A stretch of 64,000 bases of DNA from Chitinophaga sp. H8 (GCF_040567655.1 NZ_JBEXAC010000001.1:1178001-1242000); one strand, 5' to 3'. Shown: positions 37,335 through 46,772, counted from the first letter of the stretch. Numbers and translations: made by a program. The notes: a model not told the origin generated them from the letters alone.

Positions 37335-40300
37335 GTGCGTTTAAAAACACTAGAAATTAAAGGCTTCAAAAGCTTTGCTGACAAAACCGTTCTGCAGTTT
37401 GACGAGGGTATTACCGGAGTGATTGGGCCAAATGGCTGTGGTAAGAGTAATATCATTGACTCCATACGCTGGGTAATAGGAGAGCACAAAATCAGTAACC
37501 TGCGGTCTGAAAACCAGGCCGGACTGGTATTCAATGGCTCCAAGTCCAGATCTGCCAGTGGGATGGCTGAAGTAAGCCTGACGTTTGAAAACACCAAAAA
37601 CATTCTCCCTACCGAGTTTACTACTGTTACCATTACCCGTAAGTTCTATAAGAACGGCGACAGTGAATACCGCCTCAATGATGTGGCCTGCCGTTTGAAA
37701 GATATCCATAACCTGTTCATGGACACCGGTATCAGCACCGATTCCTATGCTATTATTGAGCTGGGGATGGTGGATGATATCATCAAGGATAAAGAAAACA
37801 GCCGCCGCCGTATGCTGGAACAGGCTGCTGGAATCTCTATCTATAAAACCCGTAAAAAAGAAGCTAAGTCCAAACTGGACGCTACAGAAGGTGACCTGAA
37901 CAGGATAGAAGACCTGCTCTTCGAAATCAATAATAACCTGAAAACACTCGAAAGCCAGGCCCGCAAGGCAGAACGCTTTTATGAGGTGAAAAAGGAATAC
38001 CGCGAGATCAGCATTGAGCTGGCCAAAGCGGCACTGGAAGGATTCAATATTACCTATAAGGAGCTGAATGATCAGCAACAAACTGAGTCCGACAGAAAAC
38101 TGCAGCTGGAAACAGAAATTACGATTGCGGAGGCGGCAGTAGAGGAAGATAAACTGCACTTCGTGGCTAAAGAACGCGAACTGCATGGCATGCAAAAGTC
38201 TTTTAACGAACTGGTAGCTACCATCCGTACAAAAGAAAATGATAAGAACCTCGCCAGCCAGCAACTGACCTACCTGCACGAAAGAGAAAAGAATATCAGC
38301 GATTTCCTGAATAATGCGGAAAGCCAGGTACAGGGCTTTACCGATTCTATTGCCTTCTCCGAAAAACAATCGGTAGAAGAACAGGAACTGTTTGATACCA
38401 TGGAAGATGAACTGGAAACCCTCCGCGAAATGGTAGAGGAGAAAAAGGAACGTTTCCATGTGAAAAAACAAGCGCTGGAAAATCAGCGTAATGACCAGCA
38501 AAGATGGCAGCGCCAGCAGTTTGAGGCCGAAAAGAAAGTAGCGGTAGCAGATACCTCCGTGCAAAACCTGCAAAGAAGTATCCAGCAGCTGCAGGAAGAA
38601 AAGGCCAACCGCCAGACGCAGATCCAGCAACTGGAAGACGAAAAGGAAGGATTGCAGGGTATTCTGGAAAACAGCAAAACCGACCTCGATGGGATGGTGC
38701 GCTTCCAGGAAGAAACCAAAGGAAAAATACTGGCTACCCAGGCGGATATAGAAGGACTACGGGATAATCTGGTAGATGAAAACCGTAAGCTGGATGCCAA
38801 AAAGAACGAATTTGAACTCTTAAAATCACTGGTAGACAGCCTGGAAGGGTATGCTGAAAGTATCAAATTCCTCAAAAAGAATGAGGAATGGAATAACAAA
38901 GCGCCTATTCTGAGCGATATCTTTTTCTGTAAGGAAGAATACCGCACCTGTGTAGAAAACCTGCTGGAACCGTACCTCAGCTACTACGTGGTAAATAATG
39001 CCGCAGAAGCGATCCAGGCTATCCAGCTACTGGACCTGCACAAAAAAGGTAAGGCCAACTTCTTTATCCTGGACCAGTTTCATCATCAGAGCGGCGGATT
39101 GTTTACGCCTCCGGGTACTGTACCTGCGCTGGAAGTGGTGGAAATTGATGATAAGTACAAAGGCCTTGGACATTATCTGCTGGGCAAAGTATTTATTACA
39201 GAAGATGTGGCAGCTATGGATTTTAGCCAGTTGCCTGATCAGGACCTGCTGCTGGTAGAAAAGAGCGGCCGTATGCACCGGGGGAAATATAACCTCAGCG
39301 GTGGTTCTGTAGGATTGTTTGAAGGGAAGAAACTGGGTCGTGCCAAAAACCTGGAGAAGCTGGAAGCAGAGATCAAAGACCTGGAAGTGGTAGTCAGCAC
39401 CCTGCGTCAGCAATTACAGGAAAAACATAATGAAGTACTCGGCTACAACAGTCAGCTGAACGAAAATAATATTAACGCAGCACGCGAAAAGATCAACCAG
39501 CTCAGCAACCAGCTGTTTGGTTTGCAGAACCGGATCGAAAACTTTCATCACCTGATAGAATCAGGGGATAAACGGATCGCGGAAATGCAGCAGTCCCTGG
39601 AGCAAAACCAGGAAAGCATTTCAGGTGTACGGGATGAACTGGAAGACCTGAACGATAAAGTACAGGAGCTGCAGGAAAACATTGTGGAAGCCGACAGGGC
39701 TGCACAGGAAGCAGAACAGCAGTTTAACCAGTCCAACGTGCAGTTCAATAATCAGAACCTGCAACATACCCGCCAGCATAGCAAAGTGCAGGCATTAAAA
39801 CAGGAACTGGAATTTAAACGCAAACAACTGGCCGACCTGCACGTGCAGATCACCAGCAATAAGACCCAGCTGGAAGATGCGGTGGCCAATATTACAGCTG
39901 CTACTGAAAAACTCAGCCAGGCTGAGGATGGATTAATAGACCTGTTCCGCAGAAGGGAAGAAGAAGAAAAAGCCCTGAACGAAAAAGACCAGGAATATTA
40001 TAACTTCCGCAACCATCTGCAGGAGCTGGAAGCAACACTGCGTGCCAAGCAACGTGCCAAAGAACAGCTGGAAGCACAACTGAATGTTATTAAAGACAAG
40101 GTAAATGAACTGAAACTCCAGCTGGCTTCCATGAAGGAAAGGCTGAGCGTGGAATTTAAGGTAAACCTGGACGAAATACTGGATGAGCAGCGTACTTCTA
40201 CGATCTCGGTAGATGAATTGCAGGGAAGTGCAGAACGACTGAAAAAACGGCTTGAAAATATGGGCGAGATCAATCCTACCGCTATTGAAGCCTACACGGA

Positions 40301-40865
40301 AATGAAAAAGCGGTATGAGTTTATTCTCGAACAAAAGAACGACCTGGTAACGGCCAAAGAATCGCTGATGGCTACTATCCAGGAAGTGGAATCTACGGCC
40401 AATCAAAAGTTCCTGGATACTTTTACTGCCGTAAAAGAAAACTTTATACGGGTGTTTAAAGCCCTGTTTACCGAAGAAGATCAGTGTGATATGATCCTGA
40501 GCGACCCGGAAAACCTGGCAGATACCGGTATTGAAATTATTGCTAAGCCCAAAGGTAAACGCCCCGCTGCTATTACCCAGCTGTCGGGTGGTGAAAAGAC
40601 ATTGACAGCTACCGCTTTATTGTTTGCCATCTACCTGATTAAACCAGCCCCATTCTGTATCCTGGATGAGGTAGATGCGCCCCTGGATGATGCCAACGTT
40701 GGTAAATTTACCAACATGATCCGCAAGTTTTCCGATAACTCCCAGTTTATTATTGTAACACACAATAAACAAACCATGGCCTCTGTAGATGTGATCTATG
40801 GAGTTACCATGCAGGAAGCCGGCGTGAGTAAACTGGTACCGGTTGACTTCAGGAGCCTCAATTAA
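37335..40865 (+). CDS. smc: chromosome segregation ATPase SMC
   Basis: Condensin-type ATPase that organises and segregates the chromosome. It is 1176 residues long, as usual. Walker A GPNGCGKSN (31-39) is followed by a long coiled coil, a hinge at about 510-660 (LEGYAESIKFL, EPYLSYYVVNNAAEAIQ, LLVEKSGRMHRGKYNLSGGSVG), a second coiled coil, then the ABC signature LSGGEK (1083-1088) and Walker B FCILDEVDAPLDD (about 1105-1117). The start is GTG 37335, giving the family-typical N terminus MRLKTLEIKGFKSF. scpA and scpB are not in the window. A palindrome with a T tract follows the stop. Confidence 0.97.
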   Translation: MRLKTLEIKGFKSFADKTVLQFDEGITGVIGPNGCGKSNIIDSIRWVIGEHKISNLRSENQAGLVFNGSKSRSASGMAEVSLTFENTKNILPTEFTTVTITRKFYKNGDSEYRLNDVACRLKDIHNLFMDTGISTDSYAIIELGMVDDIIKDKENSRRRMLEQAAGISIYKTRKKEAKSKLDATEGDLNRIEDLLFEINNNLKTLESQARKAERFYEVKKEYREISIELAKAALEGFNITYKELNDQQQTESDRKLQLETEITIAEAAVEEDKLHFVAKERELHGMQKSFNELVATIRTKENDKNLASQQLTYLHEREKNISDFLNNAESQVQGFTDSIAFSEKQSVEEQELFDTMEDELETLREMVEEKKERFHVKKQALENQRNDQQRWQRQQFEAEKKVAVADTSVQNLQRSIQQLQEEKANRQTQIQQLEDEKEGLQGILENSKTDLDGMVRFQEETKGKILATQADIEGLRDNLVDENRKLDAKKNEFELLKSLVDSLEGYAESIKFLKKNEEWNNKAPILSDIFFCKEEYRTCVENLLEPYLSYYVVNNAAEAIQAIQLLDLHKKGKANFFILDQFHHQSGGLFTPPGTVPALEVVEIDDKYKGLGHYLLGKVFITEDVAAMDFSQLPDQDLLLVEKSGRMHRGKYNLSGGSVGLFEGKKLGRAKNLEKLEAEIKDLEVVVSTLRQQLQEKHNEVLGYNSQLNENNINAAREKINQLSNQLFGLQNRIENFHHLIESGDKRIAEMQQSLEQNQESISGVRDELEDLNDKVQELQENIVEADRAAQEAEQQFNQSNVQFNNQNLQHTRQHSKVQALKQELEFKRKQLADLHVQITSNKTQLEDAVANITAATEKLSQAEDGLIDLFRRREEEEKALNEKDQEYYNFRNHLQELEATLRAKQRAKEQLEAQLNVIKDKVNELKLQLASMKERLSVEFKVNLDEILDEQRTSTISVDELQGSAERLKKRLENMGEINPTAIEAYTEMKKRYEFILEQKNDLVTAKESLMATIQEVESTANQKFLDTFTAVKENFIRVFKALFTEEDQCDMILSDPENLADTGIEIIAKPKGKRPAAITQLSGGEKTLTATALLFAIYLIKPAPFCILDEVDAPLDDANVGKFTNMIRKFSDNSQFIIVTHNKQTMASVDVIYGVTMQEAGVSKLVPVDFRSLN

Positions 40866-40974
40866 GAGCCGTTAGCTGTTGGCTTTTAGCTATTAGCTTT
40901 CCTGCAAGATTGAGTAAAGACAAAAAAAACCGTAGGCTATGGCTAATTGCTAAAAGCTAACAGCTCTTTTTTTT
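40865..40974 (+). repeat. dispersed AGC-rich palindrome, copy C, acting as smc terminator
   Basis: Left arm about 40865-40900 and right arm about 40930-40966 are imperfect reverse complements sharing AAGAGC-GTTAGCT and CTTTTAGC units. The right arm is followed directly by eight T residues (40967-40974), so this copy may also end smc transcription. The remaining bases up to 41039 hold nothing I recognise. Confidence 0.65.
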
Positions 40975-41066
40975 CACTTTTTCATCGAATTGCTTTTAAT
41001 TCGCGTAATAAATCTGGTATTGAGCATCATTATATTTTATAACTTTTAATTACAAGCTGCATTACT

Positions 41067-41465
41067 ATGGGAGCATGGGGCACCAGGAATTTTGAAAACG
41101 ACGGATCACAGGACTGGATATTTGATCTGATGGATAATAAAGATGCCGGAATGGTATCGGATACTTTGGCACGTGTGCTGAATAATAATGAAAACCTGGA
41201 GATATCGGATTGTGAAGAAGCATTGGCAGCAGCAGAAGTGGTAGCTGCACTCGCAGGTAAGCCGAGTGAAGACATTCCCGAAGATCCGTTGGACACGCTG
41301 GATGTACTGAATATTATTGTGACTTCTTCATTACGTCAGCAGGCAATAGCTACAGTACAAAAGATCCAGACCGCTTCTGAAATGAAAGCGCAATGGGAAG
41401 ACCAGGGACAGGCGGAAGCCTGGAACGGCGTGCTGAATAACCTGGTTCAGCGCCTGAAAATATAA
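41067..41465 (+). CDS. DUF4259 protein
   Basis: A 132-residue soluble, acidic protein. The opening MGAWGTRNFENDGSQDWIFDL is the DUF4259 signature (consensus MGAWG-x-FxND-xAxD). The remainder is helical. No function is known for the family, which sometimes occurs near toxin or immunity genes; nothing of that kind is next to it here. A near-consensus -7 box TAACTTTT (41040-41047) lies 20 bases upstream, with TTG 17 bases before it, and a strong terminator follows. Confidence 0.85.
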   Translation: MGAWGTRNFENDGSQDWIFDLMDNKDAGMVSDTLARVLNNNENLEISDCEEALAAAEVVAALAGKPSEDIPEDPLDTLDVLNIIVTSSLRQQAIATVQKIQTASEMKAQWEDQGQAEAWNGVLNNLVQRLKI

Positions 41466-41487
41466 TTAACTTTCTCAGTATGATACT

Positions 41488-41521
41488 GCCGGTTGTGGAC
41501 CCACAACCGGCTTGTTTGTTT
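41488..41521 (+). terminator. terminator of the DUF4259 gene
   Basis: A perfect 11-bp GC-rich stem, GCCGGTTGTGG (41488-41498) with CCACAACCGGC (41501-41511), followed by TTGTTTGTTT. It lies between convergent genes. Confidence 0.8.
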
Positions 41522-41536
41522 AGACCCAATTGCTGT

Positions 41537-42805
41537 TTATATCAGTATGCCTGCAATGGTAGCTGATAAGTAGGAGGCCAGCGTACCACAAAACAGCGCT
41601 TTTAATCCTAACCGCGCCAGATCTGCCCGTCTTTCCGGCGCAATCTCTCCGATACCACCTATCTGCATACCCACACTGCTGAAATTGGCAAAACCACAGA
41701 TGGCGATACTTACGATCAGCAGTCCTTTTTCAGAAATGATAGGTACGGCTTTATCAGTCAGGTTCTTAAAGGCAACAAATTCATTGATGCTGAGTTTTTG
41801 CCCCAATAAGGTAGCTACATTATTGACATCGGCATCCGGTACGCCCATGGCCCAGGCCATTGGATAAAACAGCTTGCCGAAGATCCAGTTAAGGCTGAGG
41901 TCAAACTGAGGATTGAAGATATGCCCTATCTTGATAAGGCCCCAGTCCAGGAAGGCAATGATGGCAATAAAACCTATCAGCATGGCAATCACATTCATTG
42001 CAATTTTAAATCCATCACCGGCGCCATGAGAAATGGCATCTATTACATTGGTATAATTACTCTTTACTTCCAGCTTTACCCGGCCCATTGTCTGGCTTTC
42101 TTCCGTTTCGGGATAGAGGATTTTGGATATCACCAGGGCGCCCGGCGCTGCCATCAGGCTGGCAGTGATCAGCTTGGGAGCCAGGTCTAATCCGGCTTCG
42201 GCACCCATATTGGCATATACCACTAATATACCGCCCGCTATACAGGCCAGGCTGCCGCTCATAGAGGCCAGTAACTCACTTTTGGTCATGCCCTTCAGGT
42301 AGGGACGGATCATCACCTGCGCTTCTACCTGCCCTACAAAAGCACTGGCCACATTACTCAGGGCTTCTGCGCCACTCACCCGCATCACATAGTTCATGGC
42401 CCTGGCTATCAAAGCTACTACCCGCTGCATAAGGCCAATATGATATAAAACGGCTACCAATGCACATACGAGGATAATAGTAGCGGTTACATTAAAGGCA
42501 AATACAAACCCATTTACCGCATAGTTGCCTATTGTGCCGGTAGGTGGTTGCACTACACCAATGCCGCCATATACAAAAGCGGCTCCCTGACGGGCAAACC
42601 CTTCAATCTTTACCATCCCTTTCCCCAGCTGCTGGAAAAACCAGTTCACCGGGGCCACTTTAAAAACCAACAAGGCAATCGCTATCTGCAACCCGATTCC
42701 ACTGACGACCAGCCTGTAATTAATTTTTTTCCTGTTATTGGAGAACAAAAATGCCAAACCCAGGATGAGGGCAATTCCGATAATGCCTTGAAAGCGTCCC
42801 ATCAT
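41537..42805 (-). CDS. concentrative nucleoside transporter (NupC/CNT family)
   Basis: A roughly 423-residue inner-membrane importer of nucleosides driven by H+ or Na+. Core CNT motifs: ASAFVGQVEAQVMIRPYLKGMTKSEL split over the two binding-site loops, MSGSLACIAGGILVVYANMGA, and the C-terminal ALCGFANFSSVGMQIGG-type block (ICGFANFSSVGMQ). The frame is open to 42952, but tandem ATGs at 42805 and 42802 just before the first helix, 25 bases after a -7 box, are the likely start. Nucleoside specificity unknown. Confidence 0.9.
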   Translation of the reverse strand: MMGRFQGIIGIALILGLAFLFSNNRKKINYRLVVSGIGLQIAIALLVFKVAPVNWFFQQLGKGMVKIEGFARQGAAFVYGGIGVVQPPTGTIGNYAVNGFVFAFNVTATIILVCALVAVLYHIGLMQRVVALIARAMNYVMRVSGAEALSNVASAFVGQVEAQVMIRPYLKGMTKSELLASMSGSLACIAGGILVVYANMGAEAGLDLAPKLITASLMAAPGALVISKILYPETEESQTMGRVKLEVKSNYTNVIDAISHGAGDGFKIAMNVIAMLIGFIAIIAFLDWGLIKIGHIFNPQFDLSLNWIFGKLFYPMAWAMGVPDADVNNVATLLGQKLSINEFVAFKNLTDKAVPIISEKGLLIVSIAICGFANFSSVGMQIGGIGEIAPERRADLARLGLKALFCGTLASYLSATIAGILI

Positions 42806-42829
42806 ATAGATTAAATAACTAAGTGGTGA

Positions 42830-42837
42830 CGAAGATA
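42830..42837 (-). promoter_or_regulatory. -7 promoter box of the nucleoside transporter
   Basis: The minus strand reads TATCTTCG, an exact TAnnTTCG, 25 bases before ATG 42805. It lies within the open upstream extension of the frame and so supports the shorter protein. Confidence 0.45.
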
Positions 42838-42965
42838 TGTATTTTATGTATTCAGCATGGGCTACAGCCCATAAATGCCACCTGCCGGTCATCAAAAAAA
42901 TACCCGCTCCCTTTGAAAATCTCCCGTCAAAGTGTATTTTGGGTTTTTGCAATCGATTTTTAGTA

Positions 42966-45260
42966 ATGAGGAATATAAACTTAATGCATTGTGGATGGGG
43001 GATTGTGTTGAGCCTGGGAATGATGTCATGTCAGCAAAAAGGACAGCAGGAAGATAAAAAGGTAACCGATTCTTTGTTGATGCGTCAGCAAATAGGACCG
43101 TCGCCTGTACTGGATGCTAAAACCGCGCTGCAGCAAATGCAGGTGGAAAAAGGTATGGAGGTACAACTGGTGGCTGCGGAGCCGCAGGTGATGACGCCGG
43201 TAGCCATGACATTTGACGAAAAAGGCCGTATGTGGGTGGTGGAAATGCATGGCTATATGCCGGATACCGTAGGTACGGGGGAAGATATTCCCAGTGGTAA
43301 AATAGTGATCCTCGAAGATACCAATGGGGATGGTATCCCGGACAACCGTAAGGTATTCCTCGACTCCCTGGTATTGCCCCGTGCTATCTGCCTGATAGAA
43401 AACGGGCTGCTTGTGGCAGAACCACCTAAATTATGGTTTGTAGAAAATAACCAGGATACCCCCGGCAAAAGAACGCTTGTAGATGATAAATATACCGAAG
43501 GAGGAAACGTGGAGCATCAGCCTAATGGGTTGCTCCGCGGATTGGATAACTGGATCTACAACGCCAAATCAGATAAACGTTATCGTAAGCAAGGTACTAA
43601 ATGGTTGAAGGAACAAACCCATTTCCGGGGCCAGTGGGGCATTACCCAGGATAATTATGGCCGCTTGTTTTACAATAATAATTCTGAAAACCTCCTGGGC
43701 GATTTCTTTAGCCCTGGCCTGGGCAGTGAGCACCCGCAACAACGCAATGTGGCTGGTTACGACGAAAATATCGTACCTGACAATAAGGTGTACCCCATCA
43801 GGACCAACACCGGGGTAAACCGGGGTTATATGAAAGGCATCCTGGACGATAGCCTCCGCCTGGCCAACTTTACAGCAGCCTGTGGTCCGCTGGTATACCG
43901 GGGCCATCTGCTGGGCGAAGGATATGAAGGCAATGCTTTTGTGGCAGAACCTTCTGCCAACCTGATCAAACGTAATATACTCACAGATAGTGGTTATATC
44001 GTTACCGGCCATCAGGCTTACAAAGGTCACGAATTCCTGGCCAGCAAGGACGAACGTTTCCGCCCGGTAAGCCTTTATGATGGTCCGGATGGAGCATTAT
44101 ATATCCTCGATATGTACCGGGGCATCATTCAGCATAAAACTTATCTCACGCCTTACCTGAAAGCAGAAATAAAAGCCAGGGACCTGTCAGATCCCCTGAA
44201 TTGCGGACGTATCTACCGCGTAGTACCACAGGGCAAAACTGTTACACCGGTACACATCAATACCCAGCCGGATAGCCTTTTTGCATTGCTGGACCACCCT
44301 AATGGCTGGATACGTGATAAAGCACAGCAACTGATCATTGACCGTCACCTGGTACAACTGGAACCGGCATTGCATCAACGCCTGCTGCAAACAGACAAAC
44401 CGCTGGGATTGATCCATGCACTTTGGACTCTGGAAGGATTGCAGTGCCTGCAATATAAGGAAGTAGCGCCCTTGCTCCGGCAGGGTAATCCCTATATCAA
44501 AGCACAGGTATTGACCGTTTTGCCGGGAATCTTACACCGGGGTAATATTGCCGCGGCTATTGCTGATCTGAATGCAGCAGTGCCCAATGTATTCCTGGCG
44601 CCTTATATTGCGTATATGCTACCGGCAGTAAAAAAGCTGGATAAAGTGGCGGCCGGAAAGCTGGAGGAGCAGTTGATAAAAACCTACGCCAACGATAAAT
44701 ATGTAGCCGATGGGGTGATCAACAATGCGGCTGATCAGGAAACAGCGCTGCTGAAACAGATCACCGACTGGAACCCGGATACTACACTGGTTATCCGCCA
44801 GCGGCTGGAACGGGTGATCAAAGATATCGCCAACCGGAAAAAAGCCCGGATGGACGATGCCCTAACCAAAGAATTTCCCAGAGGTAACCTGATCTTTAAA
44901 ACAGTATGCCAAACCTGCCACGGAGCAGATGGAGATGGGATACAATCGCTTGCCCCACCACTTAACCAAAGTAATTGGGTAAATGGTGATAAAAATAAGC
45001 TGGCAGCCATCGTGTTGTACGGATTAACCGGTCCGGTAATGGTAAATGGTAAAGTGTACAAATCCCCTGAAATTAACGGCGATATGCCCGGTATTGGCAA
45101 TAATGATGAGTTTTCTGATGCAGATATCGCCCAGGTGATCAGCTTTATCCGCAATGCCTGGAGCAATAAGGCCAGCAAAGTAACCGAGGCAGATATTGTC
45201 AAGGTGCGTCAGCAATACAAAGGCCGGCAAAAATCATTTACTGCAGAAGAGTTGAAGTAA
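42966..45260 (+). CDS. PVC-type membrane-bound dehydrogenase with C-terminal cytochrome c
   Basis: A 764-residue lipoprotein (Cys22 after SLGMMS) exported to the periplasm or outer membrane. The N-terminal part is a beta-propeller of the PVC-type dehydrogenase family (MTFDEKGRMWVVEMHGY, EDTNGDGIPD, ALYILDMYRGIIQHKTYL). A helical HEAT-like stretch follows (about 425-600), then a class I cytochrome c domain with C648-QT-C651-H652 and a MPGIGN axial Met region near 705. It probably oxidises a sugar or alcohol and passes electrons to heme; substrate unknown. Start chosen at ATG 42966 because it begins the signal peptide; the 43 codons before it look random. Confidence 0.83.
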   Translation: MRNINLMHCGWGIVLSLGMMSCQQKGQQEDKKVTDSLLMRQQIGPSPVLDAKTALQQMQVEKGMEVQLVAAEPQVMTPVAMTFDEKGRMWVVEMHGYMPDTVGTGEDIPSGKIVILEDTNGDGIPDNRKVFLDSLVLPRAICLIENGLLVAEPPKLWFVENNQDTPGKRTLVDDKYTEGGNVEHQPNGLLRGLDNWIYNAKSDKRYRKQGTKWLKEQTHFRGQWGITQDNYGRLFYNNNSENLLGDFFSPGLGSEHPQQRNVAGYDENIVPDNKVYPIRTNTGVNRGYMKGILDDSLRLANFTAACGPLVYRGHLLGEGYEGNAFVAEPSANLIKRNILTDSGYIVTGHQAYKGHEFLASKDERFRPVSLYDGPDGALYILDMYRGIIQHKTYLTPYLKAEIKARDLSDPLNCGRIYRVVPQGKTVTPVHINTQPDSLFALLDHPNGWIRDKAQQLIIDRHLVQLEPALHQRLLQTDKPLGLIHALWTLEGLQCLQYKEVAPLLRQGNPYIKAQVLTVLPGILHRGNIAAAIADLNAAVPNVFLAPYIAYMLPAVKKLDKVAAGKLEEQLIKTYANDKYVADGVINNAADQETALLKQITDWNPDTTLVIRQRLERVIKDIANRKKARMDDALTKEFPRGNLIFKTVCQTCHGADGDGIQSLAPPLNQSNWVNGDKNKLAAIVLYGLTGPVMVNGKVYKSPEINGDMPGIGNNDEFSDADIAQVISFIRNAWSNKASKVTEADIVKVRQQYKGRQKSFTAEELK

Positions 45261-45262
45261 CT

Positions 45263-45604
45263 TTACTGATGATCGAGCAATCTGCTCAGTGCATTTTCTA
45301 ACAGTTTTTTATCGGGTAGGTAGAGCTGATGTTTAGCTAGTAACACTTTGTTGGTTCTACTACTTGTTGCATATTCAACAAGAATAATGGCTCCATGTCA
45401 ATTTGTGAGACAGTGTCTCACGTTTTGGGGAACTGTTATATAATTTTCTCATATATAATAGATTGGATCTACTGAATCTTTTGCCGTAGGACTTAGTAAG
45501 GTCTTTCGACAGCTTGTCAAATAACTGACTGCCATATTCAGCAATGCGAATATACTTTAAGCTATCTTATGTAAGAGGCTTTTGCGAATTTCAGTTATCA
45601 AATC
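45263..45604 (-). pseudogene. broken DUF1016 (YhcG-type) nuclease gene
   Basis: Minus-strand translation shows three pieces of one protein in different frames. Piece 1 (45604-45557) gives DLITEIRKSLLHKIA and a stop. Piece 2 (45566-45375) carries the family block IAEYGSQLFDKLSKDL, then GKRFSRSNLLYMRKLY, then SHKLTWSHYSC and a stop. Piece 3 (45397-45263) gives the C-terminal VEYATSSRTNKV and LAKHQLYLPDKKLLENAL. In intact DUF1016/YhcG proteins (about 350 residues, PD-(D/E)xK type, often near restriction systems) these blocks flank a long central region that is missing here. So the gene has lost its middle by deletion and is frameshifted. The gap 45605-45724 shows nothing else recognisable. Confidence 0.8.
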
Positions 45605-45724
45605 AGGGAGCTAACATTAAAATACCCTGGAGGTGCAGTGGAGAGAAACCCGGCAGCTCTAAATATGAAGAAAAAGTAAGCTATTCAGATTATGGGGTAT
45701 TAAAATTAAAAAATCGAAACTCTT

Positions 45725-46114
45725 TTATCTATTGGCCAATGTAAATGTATTTTTCATTTTTTGAAGGTCTTCGAATTGCGCCTCTAAACTTTTTTGCATT
45801 GTGGCTATATTACTTTTAGTATATTTTGAGTTTTTTACTTTTTGATATAGATTATCGGATAGGTTTGTATCTTGGGATTCTTTTAAACCCTCAATATAGC
45901 TTCTATAAGTAATGCCCTGGTACAGTTCAATATCTAAGGCATTTCTTTTAATGGCATACTCAGTCATTATACAACTTACTTCTTTTGACAGTTTTTGTGT
46001 GGCCAGAAATAGAGCTAAGAAATTTTTCTTCTCTTCTGTTGGTTCAGCATAGAATGTTTTGGTAAATGTTAACCATGCAATAATTAAACTTGCTATAGCT
46101 ATTGTTATTTCCAT
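45725..46114 (-). CDS. small membrane-anchored coiled-coil protein, unknown
   Basis: A 129-residue protein with one N-terminal membrane helix (ITIAIASLIIAWLTF, about 3-17) and a helical, Lys-rich soluble part with coiled-coil character at the end (NIATMQKSLEAQFEDLQKMK). I recognise no family. It is AT-rich compared with the core genes around it and follows the two XRE genes on the same strand after 100 bases, so it may belong to their transcript. Confidence 0.55.
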   Translation of the reverse strand: MEITIAIASLIIAWLTFTKTFYAEPTEEKKNFLALFLATQKLSKEVSCIMTEYAIKRNALDIELYQGITYRSYIEGLKESQDTNLSDNLYQKVKNSKYTKSNIATMQKSLEAQFEDLQKMKNTFTLANR

Positions 46115-46214
46115 AATATTATATTGATTTGGGATAGGGTAGCATCTCGGTTAGCAGAAAGTGTTCATCATTATCAGACACAAATATTTTCCTAACTGGA
46201 TGTCCTAAAACTAG

Positions 46215-46448
46215 CTACCCAGCAAACACAAAATCAAACAACTCTTTAGGCTGTATATCCAACCCTTTCGCCAGCGCATATACCACAGATAAAGTTGCTG
46301 CATGTTCGCCATTAATTACACGATACACCTGCTTGGTCTCAATATTACTATGGGCTGCAACCTCTTCCGGGGTCTTTCCTTTAGCATCTAATAGTTTCTT
46401 CAAGTTTTGACCGAAAGCCGTTATATAAGCTTGATTTTTAGTTTTCAC
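46215..46448 (-). CDS. XRE-family HTH regulator (77 residues)
   Basis: A single Cro/C1-type helix-turn-helix: FGQNLKKLLDAKGKTPEEVAAHSNIETK is split over helices 1-3, and VYRVINGEHAATLSVVYALAKGLDIQPKELF over the rest. Start is GTG 46448; no ATG fits. It lies 24 bases downstream of a second XRE gene, an unusual tandem pair. Likely a local repressor of the island. Confidence 0.8.
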   Translation of the reverse strand: MKTKNQAYITAFGQNLKKLLDAKGKTPEEVAAHSNIETKQVYRVINGEHAATLSVVYALAKGLDIQPKELFDFVFAG

Positions 46449-46472
46449 AGGCTCAAAATCCTACTAAACCAG

Positions 46473-46715
46473 TTAATCAAGAGCTTTAAGCTCTTCTATC
46501 TTTTTGTAAAAGTCAGAAAGTGTAATGTTGAAATATTTGCAAAGTGCAGCTATTGTGCTGACAGTAGGATTAGCATTAGCTGTTTCTATTCGGCCAACAT
46601 GAATATTGGTATCATTGTACACTTCTTCCTGACTAACGTCTTTAGCGTCTCTTAATTCTTTAAGAACCGTAGCTATTCCTCTTAAAAGCGTATCGTTTTT
46701 TATTTGCTTCGCCAT
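46473..46715 (-). CDS. XRE-family HTH regulator (80 residues)
   Basis: Cro/C1-type helix-turn-helix (GIATVLKELRDAKDVSQEEV, then YNDTNIHVGRIETANANPTVSTIAALCKYFNITLSDFY). ATG 46715 was chosen; a TTG at 46748 would add 11 unlikely residues. A perfect palindrome at 46747-46772 lies 32 bases upstream, a natural site for autoregulation and for control of the divergent pair at 46968. Confidence 0.82.
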   Translation of the reverse strand: MAKQIKNDTLLRGIATVLKELRDAKDVSQEEVYNDTNIHVGRIETANANPTVSTIAALCKYFNITLSDFYKKIEELKALD

Positions 46716-46746
46716 TATTATACAAGATGGGAAGAAATAATTTTTC

Positions 46747-46772
46747 AAATAATGACTTATTTGTCATTATTT
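46747..46772. promoter_or_regulatory. palindromic operator candidate between divergent units
   Basis: AAATAATGAC (46747-46756), six bases, then GTCATTATTT (46763-46772): a perfect 10-bp inverted repeat. It sits immediately upstream of the XRE gene. TATATTCG (46776-46783), an exact TAnnTTCG on the plus strand, lies next to it and points to the unknown pair 185 bases away. Confidence 0.55.

Noticed and set aside
37350..38630. 426-codon open frame antisense to smc
   Set aside because: It mirrors the coiled-coil codons of SMC and has no independent features.
42837..42965. 43-codon N-terminal extension of the dehydrogenase-cytochrome gene
   Set aside because: It overlaps the promoter region of the divergent transporter and would bury the lipoprotein signal peptide that starts at 42966.
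45405..45421. Perfect palindrome GTGAGACA-g-TGTCTCAC that looks like a TetR-type operator
   Set aside because: It falls inside the coding remnant of the DUF1016 pseudogene (encoding part of RETLSHK on the minus strand), has no regulator gene of that type nearby, and no gene starts close to it.
45544..45744. Open frame of 66 codons on the plus strand
   Set aside because: It lies opposite the DUF1016 remnant and runs into the 3' end of the minus-strand gene at 45725; its protein has no recognisable features.
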